A stretch of DNA of 64,000 bases from Tridacna crocea (taxonomy: Eukaryota > Mollusca > Bivalvia > Cardiida > Cardiidae): positions 55,248,192 through 55,312,191 of the forward strand of contig OX031061.1 in NCBI GenBank assembly GCA_943736015.1. Reading direction: 5' to 3'. The notes under the pieces are model-generated. The model was given only the letters and a program-made list of their open reading frames with translations, ran no database searches and had not been told where the DNA came from. The position numbers and the translations under genes were made by a program. Numbering within the stretch: position 1 is the first letter of the stretch; each line of letters opens with the position of its first letter. Below are positions 48,901 to 53,544 of this stretch, one piece after another.

Positions 48901-49445
48901 AACATTGTAACCATCGTCTATATTTGATGTTTCTAAATTTCATTCCATTTTTCTCAAGAAGTTTGTAAACAGCATTTTCTCCTTTTCCCACATTGTTTTC
49001 TACTCTCTTGAAGTCAAGTTTTTGTTGTTTTTTTTTCTCAATGACATTTATTTCATTTGCAAAATAATTTGGACATCTAAAATTTTGCGGTTTTGTAAAG
49101 AGTTAAATTACAACATTCAAGTCTTATTTTACCGACCAAAAGAATCTGCTTCATTGATATGGCATTCAGGGAGAGATCTGGATCACTAAAACACACTAAT
49201 TATATTGTCATATCTCTTTTTGTGTTTTGCAGGTGTTCATATTTGTTACTGTCACATCATTCGGACCTTTACCATGTTCCATCATTACAACCACAAGGAA
49301 ATTTTTCACCATTCTAGGATCTGTGATTATCTTTCAAAATCCAATGTTACCACGGCAATGGGTGGCCACAGTGTTCGTATTCCTTGGACTGGGTCTAGAT
49401 AGTATGTACGGAAAGGAGAAAAAAGAAGAAAATGCGTCTAGATAA
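27734..49445 (+). CDS. SLC35B1: SLC35B1-like ER nucleotide/nucleotide-sugar transporter, seven coding exons
   Basis: Joining 27734-27918, 42867-42970, 44708-44835, 46005-46193, 47016-47142, 47457-47563 and 49233-49445 gives 350 residues plus TAA; every intron is GT-AG and the phases fit. Family hallmarks include [55 protein letters not shown] and [12 protein letters not shown]35B1 proteins are ~10-helix ER membrane proteins of the nucleotide-sugar transporter superfamily, described as UDP-galactose-transporter related and as an ER ATP/ADP exchanger; substrate cannot be read from sequence. The N-terminal tail (~38 residues) is acidic and hydrophilic. The C-terminus ([10 protein letters not shown]) lacks a KKXX at the standard position. 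Introns are full of MITEs. A second first exon is at 37835-37995. Confidence 0.95.
27919..28190. other. Start of intron 1, no further feature
   Basis: No repeat or exon is recognised before the TIR-like sequence near 28206. Confidence 0.4.
28206..29653. mobile_element. Putative element with ACCGCG-containing inverted ends
   Basis: GGTCCTCACTGGTACCGCG near 28216 is mirrored by CGCGGTACCATCGAGGACC near 29630-29648. Interior words such as GATACCGCGGTAATCC and GCGGTATCA recur near the ends. No target duplication was established. A separate hAT-like element sits inside. Confidence 0.45.
28591..29407. mobile_element. hAT-like non-autonomous element nested in intron 1
   Basis: GATTTTCC is duplicated exactly at 28583-28590 and 29408-29415, the 8-bp target size of hAT elements. 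The ends AGGGTTC and GAACCCT are inverted, followed by inverted GCAAG/CTTGC-rich sequence. 817 bp, no transposase. Confidence 0.75.
29672..29900 (-). mobile_element. TTAA-MITE copy (A)
   Basis: TTAA|CCCTTTACCACAC to GGTAAAGGG|TTAA. Long arm first (minus). Centre GCTGATAACCAGC. Confidence 0.92.
29901..30113. other. Intron 1, no feature recognised
   Basis: A 90-codon open frame starting at 29922 has no domain signature and partly lies in a local repeat, so it is not called as a gene. Confidence 0.4.
30114..30234. repeat. Local direct repeat, copy 1
   Basis: CTATAAAGTAGCAATGGAGA and AGGATGCCCAAATAAGATAG recur at 30446-30712, where an extra ~145 bp separates the halves. Confidence 0.7.
30446..30712. 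repeat. Local direct repeat, copy 2, with ~145-bp extra segment
   Basis: Left half 30446-30507 and right half 30655-30712 match copy 1. The intervening segment, absent from copy 1, may be an insertion, though no target duplication is clear. Confidence 0.65.
30713..31174. other. Intron 1, no feature recognised
   Basis: Unique-looking sequence without exon, RNA or repeat signal. Confidence 0.4.
31175..31403 (-). mobile_element. TTAA-MITE copy (A)
   Basis: TTAA|CTCTTTACCACACG to GGTAATGGG|TTAA. Centre GCTGGTTACCAGC, minus orientation. Confidence 0.9.
31404..31780. other. Intron 1, no feature recognised
   Basis: AT-rich, short frames only. Confidence 0.4.
31781..32680. repeat. Tandem-core element of the CTCTGGTGAATGGGG family, copy 1
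   Basis: The head has TCCATCGTGC/GTCGTCCATCGTC words and TTTGGACCAAAATTGGCTGG. About four diverged ~165-bp units follow, each with AAACATGG(A/C)TCTGGTG at about 32137, 32303, 32472 and 32633. Same family as 39725-41290. Confidence 0.75.
32681..33110. other. Intron 1, no feature recognised
   Basis: Contains a short inverted pair around AAAAAATTTTTTCA/TGAAAAAATTTTTTC near 32740. No gene. Confidence 0.4.
33113..33333 (+). mobile_element. TTAA-MITE copy (B), truncated at the short-arm end
   Basis: Starts within the arm at GACAAGCCCTGGTTTTTACG. Centre TTGCTCGTAACGAGCAA, ends GGGAAAGGGTAAC. The stem pair CACTGTGGG/CCCACAGTG is symmetric. Confidence 0.85.
33189..33795. repeat. Tandem array of ~203 bp made from half a MITE plus flank, three copies
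   Basis: CGAGCAATTTCTCCTTTTCC occurs at about 33189, 33392 and 33595. Each is followed by the MITE long arm, its GGGAAAGGG-type end and the same flank (GGTCAAAACACAAGGTCATT). Confidence 0.9.
33896..34045 (+). mobile_element. Degraded TTAA-MITE copy
   Basis: AATCCTTTACCAAACAATCTGG start and CATGTCCCACAATGTTTTC centre-right remain. The palindrome and long arm are largely lost. Confidence 0.55.
34097..35474. mobile_element. hAT-like non-autonomous element with perfect 8-bp target duplication
   Basis: CTTTATAG flanks both sides (34089-34096 and 35475-35482). The ends TAGGGATGGCAACGGTTA and TAACCGTTGCCATCCCTA are inverted; inward lie dense GGTTAACCGGTTAACC words on both sides. 1378 bp. No hAT transposase domain is recognisable in its short frames. 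A possible fragment of TTAA-MITE long arm lies at 34621-34681. Confidence 0.88.
35646..35870 (+). mobile_element. TTAA-MITE copy (A)
   Basis: CATTACCACACAATCCCGAC start, GGTAAAGG|TTTAA end, centre GCTGGTAATCAGC. Left TTAA is mutated. Confidence 0.88.
35895..36121 (-). mobile_element. TTAA-MITE copy (A)
   Basis: TTAA|CCCTTTGCCAGACGTC to GATAAAGGTTTAA. Centre GCTGGCTACCAGC with GTGGAAAAAGG/CCTTTTTCCAT stem ends. Confidence 0.88.
36122..36728. other. Intron 1, no gene recognised
   Basis: Short hairpin TTAATTAATACA/TGTATTAATTAT near 36431-36450. Otherwise AT-rich spacer. Confidence 0.45.
36729..36926 (+). mobile_element. TTAA-MITE copy (A), short arm eroded
   Basis: Hairpin plus long arm to GGTAAAGGG|TTAA at 36923-36926. 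That TTAA is also the first base group of the next element. Confidence 0.85.
36923..37149 (+). mobile_element. TTAA-MITE copy (B), abutting the previous one
   Basis: TTAA|CTCTTTCCCAAACAAGCC start, centre TTGCTCGTAACGAGCAA, GGGAAAGGG|TTGA end. Confidence 0.9.
37200..37335. repeat. Dispersed repeat with CAGTCAGCACAG-type inverted centre
   Basis: AAGTGCCGTCTTTGATTAGTC ... CTGACTGCACAGGCTGATCAG ... ACACTTTACCCAG. A hairpin-centred interspersed repeat type common in mollusc sequences (recalled, not searched). Confidence 0.5.
37565..37633 (+). mobile_element. TTAA-MITE fragment (long-arm end only)
   Basis: TTGACTTGAATTTGGGCAAG ... GTGCGGTAATGGG|TTAA. The rest is missing. Confidence 0.6.
37634..37834. 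promoter_or_regulatory. Upstream region of the second SLC35B1 first exon
   Basis: If form b has its own promoter it should lie here or just upstream. An acceptor-like TTTAACATTCAG near 37783-37794 leaves open splicing from an unseen upstream non-coding exon. No clear TATA box. Confidence 0.25.
37835..37995 (+). CDS. SLC35B1: SLC35B1 alternative coding exon 1 (form b)
   Basis: ATG at 37835 (AAAAATGACG context) opens 53 codons plus two bases and stops at the donor AT|GTAAGT, the same phase and split codon as exon 1a. The ends align: [20 protein letters not shown] against [20 protein letters not shown], 10 of 23 residues alike. The acidic tail before it also matches in character (EDD, DLLTDD). 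Splicing to 42867 would give 342 residues with a different tail and first membrane segment. Intact frame despite strong divergence argues for a functional duplicated exon with its own promoter; a dying paralogue fragment is the alternative. Confidence 0.8.
38045..38274 (-). mobile_element. TTAA-MITE copy (A)
   Basis: CATTACCCACCAACAAAATTT start and GATAAAGGG|TTAA end. Centre GCTGGTTGTCAGC. Confidence 0.87.
38300..38381 (+). mobile_element. TTAA-MITE fragment (short arm and decayed hairpin)
   Basis: CTGACCCTGAGGAAGG ... GGAAAAGGAGAATACAGCATTTTC. The hairpin has lost part of one stem. Confidence 0.6.
38382..38554. mobile_element. Fully palindromic TTAA-MITE with two short arms
   Basis: Both outer arms are of the short type: CTCTTTACCACGCAATCCC on the left, GGATTGTGTGGTAAAGAG|TTAA on the right. 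The element is ~170 bp with no long arm, unlike its relatives. Confidence 0.8.
38551..39085 (-). mobile_element. TTAA-MITE copy (A) split by a nested element
   Basis: TTAA|CTCTTTACC start and GTGTGGTTAAGAGTTC end. Interrupted at 38660-38961. Centre GCTGGTTACCAGC. Confidence 0.85.
38660..38961. mobile_element. 302-bp element with GCGCGGATCCAGA ends inserted in a MITE
   Basis: GGATGA is duplicated at 38654-38659 and 38962-38967; removing one copy restores the MITE sequence. Ends CAAGCGCGGATCCAGA and TCTGGATCCGCGCAT are inverted, followed inward by a G-run and a C-run. Confidence 0.85.
39121..39165 (+). mobile_element. TTAA-MITE end fragment
   Basis: TTTTGTTGTTTGGTAAAGAGG matches the long-arm end. 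Nothing else of the element remains. Confidence 0.4.
39205..39354 (+). mobile_element. Shortened TTAA-MITE copy
   Basis: TACCATACAATCCAAAG start, CTTTTGAAAATATTATGGG stem; the return stem is lost. Ends GTACAGAG|TTAA. Confidence 0.65.
39355..39724. other. Intron 1, no feature recognised
   Basis: No exon or repeat identified. Confidence 0.4.
39725..41290. repeat. Tandem-core element of the CTCTGGTGAATGGGG family, copy 2
   Basis: The head has CACCTGAGCACAACATGCTC and GTCCGTCGTCCGTCG. About seven ~160-166-bp units each contain CTCTGGTGAATGGGG (40073, 40234, 40400, 40566, 40733, 40890, 41055) and TGGGTGACCCTTTTCAAAA. The tail is a hairpin AGGGCCATCTTGGCCCT followed by CTTGTT. The structure fits a non-autonomous Helentron/pearl-like element; that class is an inference. 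Confidence 0.85.
41291..41879. other. Intron 1, no feature recognised
   Basis: No exon or known repeat seen. Confidence 0.4.
41880..42107 (-). mobile_element. TTAA-MITE copy (A)
   Basis: TTAA|CCCTTTACCAAATGAC to GGTGAAAAG|TTAA. Centre GCTGGTTACCAGC. Confidence 0.9.
42223..42400 (+). mobile_element. Degraded TTAA-MITE copy
   Basis: ACGACCCTGAGATAGAAG, a half hairpin GCTGGTAACCAGC without the first stem, then long-arm words (AAACAAATTTCAATTTTTGAG, GTCGTCTGCAAGTGC). Confidence 0.7.
42568..42793 (+). mobile_element. TTAA-MITE copy (A)
   Basis: TTAA|CCCATTACCACAT to GGTAGAG|TTAA. Near-perfect hairpin centred on GCTGGTAACCAGC. Confidence 0.92.
42867..42970 (+). CDS. SLC35B1: SLC35B1 coding exon 2
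   Basis: Acceptor CATTACAG and donor G|GTGAGT. Encodes TKGKYG and membrane segment [13 protein letters not shown]. Residues 62-97 of form a, with split codons at both ends. Confidence 0.95.
42996..43224 (+). mobile_element. TTAA-MITE copy (A)
   Basis: TTAA|CCCTTTACCATAC to GGTAAAGAG|TTAA. Centre GCTGGTGACTTGC is imperfect. Confidence 0.9.
43253..43512 (+). mobile_element. Truncated TTAA-MITE interrupted by a palindromic element
   Basis: TTAA|CCCTTTCCCAGACAATTCC, insertion at about 43272-43482, then CTGGTTTTCATTACCTGGAG and AAGCCTTTTGAAAACATAATG. The hairpin and long arm are missing. Confidence 0.7.
43272..43482. mobile_element. Palindromic MITE nested in a TTAA-MITE
   Basis: Ends CAGGGTCCATATTCACCA and TGGTGAATACAGAGCCTG. 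Arms of ~100 bp meet at GGCTAAACCATATGGTTTAG. About 208 bp. Confidence 0.85.
43513..43812. other. Intron 2, no feature recognised
   Basis: AT-rich intron sequence. Confidence 0.4.
43813..44035 (+). mobile_element. TTAA-MITE copy (A core, CCCAAAC-type start)
   Basis: TTAA|CCCTTTCCCAAACAGTCCC to TAGGAAAGGG|TTAA. Centre GCTGGTAACCAGC. Confidence 0.92.
44070..44166 (+). mobile_element. TTAA-MITE copy (A), both ends lost
   Basis: CAACCCTGAGAAAGAAGG, then the hairpin with GCTGGTAATCAGC. Breaks off at GTTTTCTACTC, where a subtype C copy begins. Confidence 0.8.
44167..44364 (-). mobile_element. TTAA-MITE copy (C), joined to an A fragment
   Basis: TAACAGCAAGGATGAAGCTG arm, GACAAAAGGTGAAGCTGCTCG hairpin and end GAGTAAAGGT|TTAA. 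Lacks its first ~30 bp. Confidence 0.85.
44361..44589 (+). mobile_element. TTAA-MITE copy (B), sharing TTAA with the C copy
   Basis: TTAA|CCCTTTCCCAAACAAAGC to GGGAAAGGG|TTAA. Centre TTGCTCATAATGAGCAA keeps perfect symmetry. Confidence 0.92.
44708..44835 (+). CDS. SLC35B1: SLC35B1 coding exon 3
   Basis: Acceptor TTATTTTTCAG, donor CAG|GTAAAA. Encodes [19 protein letters not shown] and ends YISYPTQ, a conserved membrane segment pair. Ends in phase 0. Confidence 0.95.
44919..44994 (-). mobile_element. TTAA-MITE fragment (long-arm end)
   Basis: TTAA|TTCTTTACCACAGGACAAA and AAAGCATTTGCAGATGACA, directly followed by the next copy. Confidence 0.7.
44995..45223 (-). mobile_element. TTAA-MITE copy (A)
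   Basis: TTAA|CTCATTACCAAACGAC to TACAAAGGG|TTAA. Centre GCTGGTTGCCAGC. Confidence 0.92.
45400..45651 (-). mobile_element. TTAA-MITE copy (A), eroded ends
   Basis: From 45434 the long arm is clear (GACTGGTCCAAATTGAAAG), then a hairpin with GCTGATTACCAGC and an eroded short arm ending GGGTTAAAGAG. Confidence 0.8.
45704..45932 (+). mobile_element. TTAA-MITE copy (C), full length
   Basis: TTAA|CCCTTTACTCCATAG to GGGGTAAAGGG|TTAA. Hairpin GGTGAAATTGCTCGTCACG and its return. The arm words (AACAGCTTCATCCTTGC) differ from A and B. Confidence 0.92.
46005..46193 (+). CDS. SLC35B1: SLC35B1 coding exon 4
   Basis: Acceptor TTTTTAAG, donor CTG|GTAAGA. 63 codons. Encodes [15 protein letters not shown] and VAMFMYK, with a helix-loop-helix character; the loop [13 protein letters not shown] is hydrophilic. 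Phase 0 at both ends. Confidence 0.95.
46194..46673. other. Intron 4, no gene recognised
   Basis: Contains inverted-looking words (GGTAAATTGTGCATGACTC, CATAATTTACC) that may be a decayed element, unresolved. Confidence 0.35.
46674..46901 (-). mobile_element. TTAA-MITE copy (A)
   Basis: TTAA|CTCTTTACCAAACGAC to GTAAAAAG|TTAA. Centre GCTGGTTATCAGC. Confidence 0.9.
47016..47142 (+). CDS. SLC35B1: SLC35B1 coding exon 5
   Basis: Acceptor TATGTCCACAG, donor ATCG|GTGAGT. Starts with the family signature [19 protein letters not shown] and continues into [12 protein letters not shown]. Confidence 0.95.
47143..47456. other. Intron 5 with a MITE end fragment
   Basis: CTTAACCCATTACCACACAGG at 47177-47197 matches a TTAA-MITE end; nothing more of the element follows. 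Confidence 0.5.
47457..47563 (+). CDS. SLC35B1: SLC35B1 coding exon 6
   Basis: Acceptor CATTTCAG, donor CAA|GTAAGT. Encodes [19 protein letters not shown] and [11 protein letters not shown], matching the family between helices 7 and 9. Confidence 0.95.
47715..47862 (+). mobile_element. TTAA-MITE copy (A), long arm lost
   Basis: TTAA|GCCTTTACCTGACAATGCC start. Stem GTTGGAAAAGG and its exact inverse CCTTTTCCAAC show a symmetric base change. Fades after TTTTCTACCC. Confidence 0.8.
48065..48277 (+). mobile_element. TTAA-MITE copy (A)
   Basis: TTAA|CCCATTACCACAC to AGTAAAGAG|TTAA. Centre GCTGATAATCAGC is symmetric. Short arm slightly reduced. Confidence 0.9.
48330..48400 (+). repeat. Possible tRNA-derived SINE head
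   Basis: AGCGTTCGAATCCTACCC matches a polymerase III B-box region with a T-arm-like sequence. The A-box and tail are not convincing. Confidence 0.25.
48401..48965. other. Intron 6; a short perfect hairpin, otherwise no feature
   Basis: AAGATCAGACTGCA at 48801-48814 is mirrored by TGCAGTCTGATCTT at 48824-48837. No gene. Confidence 0.5.
48966..49107 (+). mobile_element. TTAA-MITE right half
   Basis: AACAGCATTTTCTCC return stem and long arm to GTAAAGAG|TTAA. The left half is absent. Confidence 0.75.
49108..49232. other. End of intron 6
   Basis: Pyrimidine-rich acceptor region TCTCTTTTTGTGTTTTGCAG immediately before exon 7. Confidence 0.6.
49233..49445 (+). CDS. SLC35B1: SLC35B1 coding exon 7 with stop
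   Basis: 70 codons and TAA. Encodes [20 protein letters not shown], the conserved TTTRKFFT motif (R302-K303 in form a), [15 protein letters not shown] and a basic tail ending NASR. The dilysine is seven and eight residues from the end, not at KKXX spacing. Confidence 0.96.
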   Translation: MFIFVTVTSFGPLPCSIITTTRKFFTILGSVIIFQNPMLPRQWVATVFVFLGLGLDSMYGKEKKEENASR

Positions 49446-49582
49446 TGTTAATTGCAACCTAGGGACTTTTAACTTGAGGGTCACCTCTTACCTGATGGGG
49501 CTTAACTTTGGCCCTTTTGTTGTCAAGTGGGACCATGTTGAAGCGATGCTACGCAAGTCTGTTGTTTGTCTGTCGTTGCTTG
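49446..49582 (+). other. Probable 3' UTR of SLC35B1
   Basis: No AATAAA or ATTAAA is visible from the stop to 50199; the first AATAAA on this strand is at 50257, inside the LTR remnant. Polyadenylation site unknown. Confidence 0.5.
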
Positions 49583-49811
49583 TTAACCCATTACCACACT
49601 ATCCCAACTTTTGACGACCCTGAGAAAGAACCCTTTTGAAAACATTGTGGGAAAAGGAGAAAATGCTGGAAACCAGCATTTTCTCCTTTTCCCACAATAT
49701 TTTCTACCCATCTTAAAACAAATATTAATTCTTCAGTCACCTTTGTTGTGCCTTCTGCAAATGCTTTCAATTTGGACTAGTCTAAAATTTTATCCTTTGG
49801 TAAAGAGGTAA
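49583..49811 (+). mobile_element. TTAA-MITE copy (A), probably within the 3' UTR
   Basis: TTAA|CCCATTACCACAC to GGTAAAGAGGTAA. Centre GCTGGAAACCAGC. Confidence 0.9.
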
Positions 49812-50195
49812 GCTCTGAGAGAAAAGAGCTTGTCAGTAGGCAGTGATTTATTCTGTTTTGTTATCTATCTAAGAATTTTTTAATGGATTTCTGTAAAATT
49901 TAATTGAACATCGTAAGTTCTGAGCTTCTGTAGTTGACCTGTTTTTGAAAACACTGTGAGAAAAGTAGTAATTTCCTTTGACAAGTAATCACTCCTTCTG
50001 TGCAATATGTTCACAAATCTTTCTTAGATTCAGTGGGTTGTGTCTTCAGCCATGGAAAGTTGTCAAGTGCGTCTATTTGGTGCTGAAGGAGTTAAAATAA
50101 GACAAAGTCTAATATTATTCTATTAACTGTTTACCAATCTTCGCGAGCCAAGGTTACGATCACTACATGGATTTTACCTTGGCGGTTCAAGCCCA
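49812..50195. other. Spacer with a doubtful MITE trace
   Basis: TTTTTGAAAACACTGTGAGAA near 49942 recalls a MITE stem; the rest is not alignable. Confidence 0.35.
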
Positions 50196-50199
50196 ATTT

Positions 50200-50529
50200 T
50201 GTAACACGACCGTCCAGTAAGAATAACAGGGGTTCACTTCAGTTCTTTCAAAGTTTAATAAAATTTTCAACACCAGGTTCGATATAAGGTTAACAGTACA
50301 GACGTATATCTGGAGTGCAAACAAAGCCAAAAGTATCCAATGTGAACATCAGTTGTAGACTGAAATTATAAATGTGGTGGTTTATATAGTCATACTGAGA
50401 GGAAGTTTACGAGGTAACTGTCCTTCAGTGTGACAAGTGGCTAGCGCTTATGGCTATTTAAATGATCTAACAGCGACCAAACAATGACAGCTATAGGAAG
50501 TATTGAACTTAAATTCAATGTAGGTTTTC
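50200..50529 (-). repeat. 3' LTR remnant
   Basis: Aligns with 53156-53488 (shared GAATAACAGGGGTTCACTTC, AAGTATCCAATGTGAACATC). It lacks the last ~56 bp present in the other LTR; transposase-like sequence begins where LTR similarity ends. Confidence 0.9.
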
Positions 50530-51740
50530 CCAAGATCCCATATCAGTATCACAAGTCCTAAATTCACTATCAATGTGGATAATTTCTTGCAATTCACATC
50601 CAAAAAGTTCCAGTGCATGTTGATGCAGAATGCACATTTGTTTCAAGATCACCACTTGCTACACTTTCACTGCTAACAGACTCGCATAAAAATCCACTCT
50701 TTTTGAAGCACACAAAACATCATTCCATGAGGAATTCGCCCAGTAGATGGCCTGTAGAATGTTGATGTCTCTAAGAATCTGGGGACCTCTGGCAGATTGA
50801 TTATGCTCAAGTTCTACAGTAACATGTTGGAGCTGTCGTTTTCGATATTTTAGTTTCAGTGTTTGAATGATGCCCTTGACCATGGGCTGTGGTATTAGCA
50901 GGTAAGAATTTTATCATTATGTTCTTGAGAGGAATCTGTGGGTGTGATGGAGCATTATCCAAAAAAAGTAAGATGTTTCTTTTCTGCTGTTGCATTTTGT
51001 GGTCAAACCATTGTAACCAGTCTTCCATTATCCCACTTGTCATCCCAGCTTTTTTGTTCGAGTAGTACCTGACTGGTAGTTTTTTTTATTTCCTTATGAC
51101 TATGAGAGGCAGCTTCTCACTAGTAGCAAATGAACAAAGGCCAATTGTGATACGTTCTTTGGATCTTTTGCCACCAGCACATGTCTCACCTTTCTTAAAG
51201 TAAGTCGATTGGTAGTGTCTCTGTAGAAGAGGCCTGTTTCATCCATGTTGAATGTCTTCATCTTTAAATTCCTCACACAATGTTGGAATACGAGATTTCC
51301 AGTCCTTCACAATGTTTAAGTTCACTTCTGCTCTCTCCCCAGATTGTTTCTTGAAAATAATGTTATTCCTTTTAAGAAAAGTATCTAGCCAACCATTGGA
51401 AGCTTTGAATTCTGTCAATTTCAAATCTTCTGCAAATTTCAATCCTTTTTCCTTCAAGAGGGGACTAGACACATTGACCTGTCGGGATGTGGCATTTAAA
51501 AACCATTTGTATACTAAATCGTTCAAATCGTCATACTCCGTAGTGCGTCTTGCACGTTTCAGTGAAGCATTGGAGTTGCTTTCATATTCTTCCAAAATTT
51601 CTCTTTCTTTTCAGAATAGACTGGATTTGGGTCTTTCCTACCCCCATCTTAGGGGCAGTGGTTCTGCAACTTCTGCCTGACTCCATCATTTTCAGGGCCT
51701 TCACCCGATCTTCAAGCCTTAAACGTTTTCTTGAAACCAT
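50530..51740 (-). pseudogene. pogo/Tigger-type (CENP-B-like) transposase, frameshifted
   Basis: In order on the minus strand: an N-terminal helix-turn-helix (RLRLEDRVKALKMMESGRS, then VGKTQIQSILKRK), a CENP-B-type DNA-binding part (GWLDTFLKRNNI) and a DDE_1 core with DETGLFYR (Asp at 51242-51244) and LFLDNAPSHP (Asp at 50957-50959), then FLPANTTA and GIIQTLKLKYRKR. ATG at 51740. Frame is lost near 51255 and 51195, an in-frame stop lies near 51087, and sequence is missing near 50887. Similarity appears to run to the LTR edge. No Tigger inverted ends are obvious. Dead copy of a DNA-transposon gene. Confidence 0.85.
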
Positions 51741-52240
51741 TGTAGCACGTTGATAATATCCGATTGTTATAACTTGCAACACGAGATCATGAATGAATGT
51801 GACTTTGTTTTCCATTTCCATTTAGATTAAGATCTAACTCAACAAAATCGGTGAAAAGCGGCAACAATAGCGCAATATACCATTCCTTAAACCCTCTAGA
51901 TTTATTTCATAAGTTGGTATTGATTTTTGATTGCTAGAATCCTCTTTGTTGGGCTCATCACAAAAAAGACTTCCTAGTTTTCCAACTTAATTGGTGTTCG
52001 ATTTCAATTTGCTCTGCAGTTCCTCTGAAAATGGCCAGGTCGATCACACCTATAACAAAGTCTTTGATATCTATGTCTTTGATTTTCATTTCTGTCTTTT
52101 ATTTTCCGTTACTTCATTTATGTGATGCCAATGCCTATCCAGCCTATACCTATTGTTCCAAGGCAATGTGAAGTGTGTTGGTTATGGTAATTTGAGTGAT
52201 TGCTTGTTCTTAAATTGGAACATTTTCTAAGGTTTTGTTC
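51741..52240. other. LTR-element interior, unassigned
   Basis: No domain recognised on either strand. May hold the upstream flank of the transposase gene or eroded gag/pol sequence. Confidence 0.4.
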
Positions 52241-52254
52241 TTGTAAAGCAATTC

Positions 52255-52645
52255 TCATCGCATTTTGGAAATTGTAAGGGTTATTCCGCATCAATTTCAT
52301 TTTCAATGAATCTTCACAAAGCCATTAATGAGAATTCGTATTAACTGATTCTCAGTTGTTTTTCGATCAGTACCAGGTGAAAAGCTATCCCTTCCAAGTG
52401 AAAGTAACCTTTCCGCATAAATTTGTATTTTTTTTGGCGGTCTTTGCAATTTTCACTGCATTTTTGAAATTGTTGGGGTTATCCCGCATCAATTTCATTT
52501 TCAATGAATCTTGACAAAATCATCAATGAGAATTCCTATTAACTGATTGTCAATTGTTTTTCAATCAGTACCGGGTAAAGAGCTATCCCTCCCAAGTGAA
52601 AGTAACCTTTCTGCATAAATTTGTATGTTTTCTGTCGGTCTTTGT
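52255..52645. repeat. Tandem duplication inside the gag region, ~205 bp x 2
   Basis: CCGCATCAATTTCATTTTCA recurs about 205 bp later (near 52278 and 52486), as do AGTGAAAGTAACCTTTC and GCATAAATTTGTAT. The second copy contains the 3' end of the gag-like frame. Confidence 0.85.
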
Positions 52646-53049
52646 TTGACAGTTCTAAGCAGCGTAAATGTGTGCCTTTGGTCGGTTTCTTCCAAGAATC
52701 GTGTGGCCAATTCGCGCTGGAATGCTTGCCAATTTTTGGCTGGACTTTCTTGCAGAAATCTCTGCATGAAATCAGAAACCGTATCTCTGCTAGACCTAGA
52801 AGTGAGCCGTTTTATGACCTCATTGTCTAAATTTTCAAGCAAGGCTTGTTTGTTGATACACTTAATCAAATTATTAAATGATTTACTATCCCCTGAAAAA
52901 GAAGGACTTGATATTGATGAGCTTAAGTTGCCAATGCAGGAAATGATGCCTGTCATTTGATTAGATAGCCCTGTTAATTTGAGCTGTAAAGTTTTGAAAC
53001 ATAGTTGGTAAGGCTTCCATTTTGAAATACAATACAATGCAAGAAACAT
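52561..53049 (-). CDS. Gag-like protein fragment of the LTR element
   Basis: From ATG at 53049 the frame gives ~162 residues. The C-terminal half has the retrotransposon gag pattern: WQAFQRELATRF, then FTLLRTVKQRPTENIQIYAE and RLLSLGRD. The N-terminal part is hydrophobic and less convincing. Stops at 52561 before a duplicated segment, so the capsid part is truncated and no zinc knuckle is seen. Confidence 0.7.
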   Translation of the reverse strand: MFLALYCISKWKPYQLCFKTLQLKLTGLSNQMTGIISCIGNLSSSISSPSFSGDSKSFNNLIKCINKQALLENLDNEVIKRLTSRSSRDTVSDFMQRFLQESPAKNWQAFQRELATRFLEETDQRHTFTLLRTVKQRPTENIQIYAERLLSLGRDSSLPGTD

Positions 53050-53155
53050 GGCTAAAAAAAAGTAACAATGAGTAAAGATACAACTTACTTGAAGCACTGT
53101 TCCTCTTCTTCTATCAGGCAGATAGAATCACTGGTCTCGGTGCCAAAATGCATTG

Positions 53156-53544
53156 TGTAACAGGACTGCTTGGTAAGAATAACAGGGGTTCACTTCAGTT
53201 CTTTCAAAGTTTAATAAAATTTTCAACACCAGGTTCGGTATAAGGTTAACAGTAAAGATGTATGTCCGGAGTGCAAACAAAGCCAAAAGTATCCAATGTG
53301 AACATCAGTTGTACATTGAAATTACTTATAAATTTGGTGGTTTATATAGTCATACTGAGAGGAATTTTATGAGGAAACTATCCTTCAGTATGACCAGTTG
53401 CTAGCGCTTATGGCAACTAAAATGATCTAACAGCGACCAAACGATGACGGCTAAAGGAAGTATTGAACCTAAATTCAAAGTAGGTTTTTGCGTTTTAAAT
53501 AAACAATACTGAGCCCAAGCACTGGGGAACTCAATATTGTTACA
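53156..53544 (-). repeat. 5' LTR (389 bp)
   Basis: Starts TGTAACAGGACTG and ends TCAATATTGTTACA on the + strand, giving TG...CA ends with short inverted TGTAACA. Confidence 0.88.

Noticed and set aside
50158-50200. tRNA-like GCGGTTCAAGCCC beside the LTR
   Set aside because: Only a partial B-box match, no A-box or fold.
51252-51753. Plus-strand frames opposite the Tigger transposase
   Set aside because: Shadow frames; the transposase motifs are on the minus strand.
52621-52960. Plus-strand frames opposite the gag-like frame
   Set aside because: Shadow of the minus-strand gag frame, whose pattern is recognisable.
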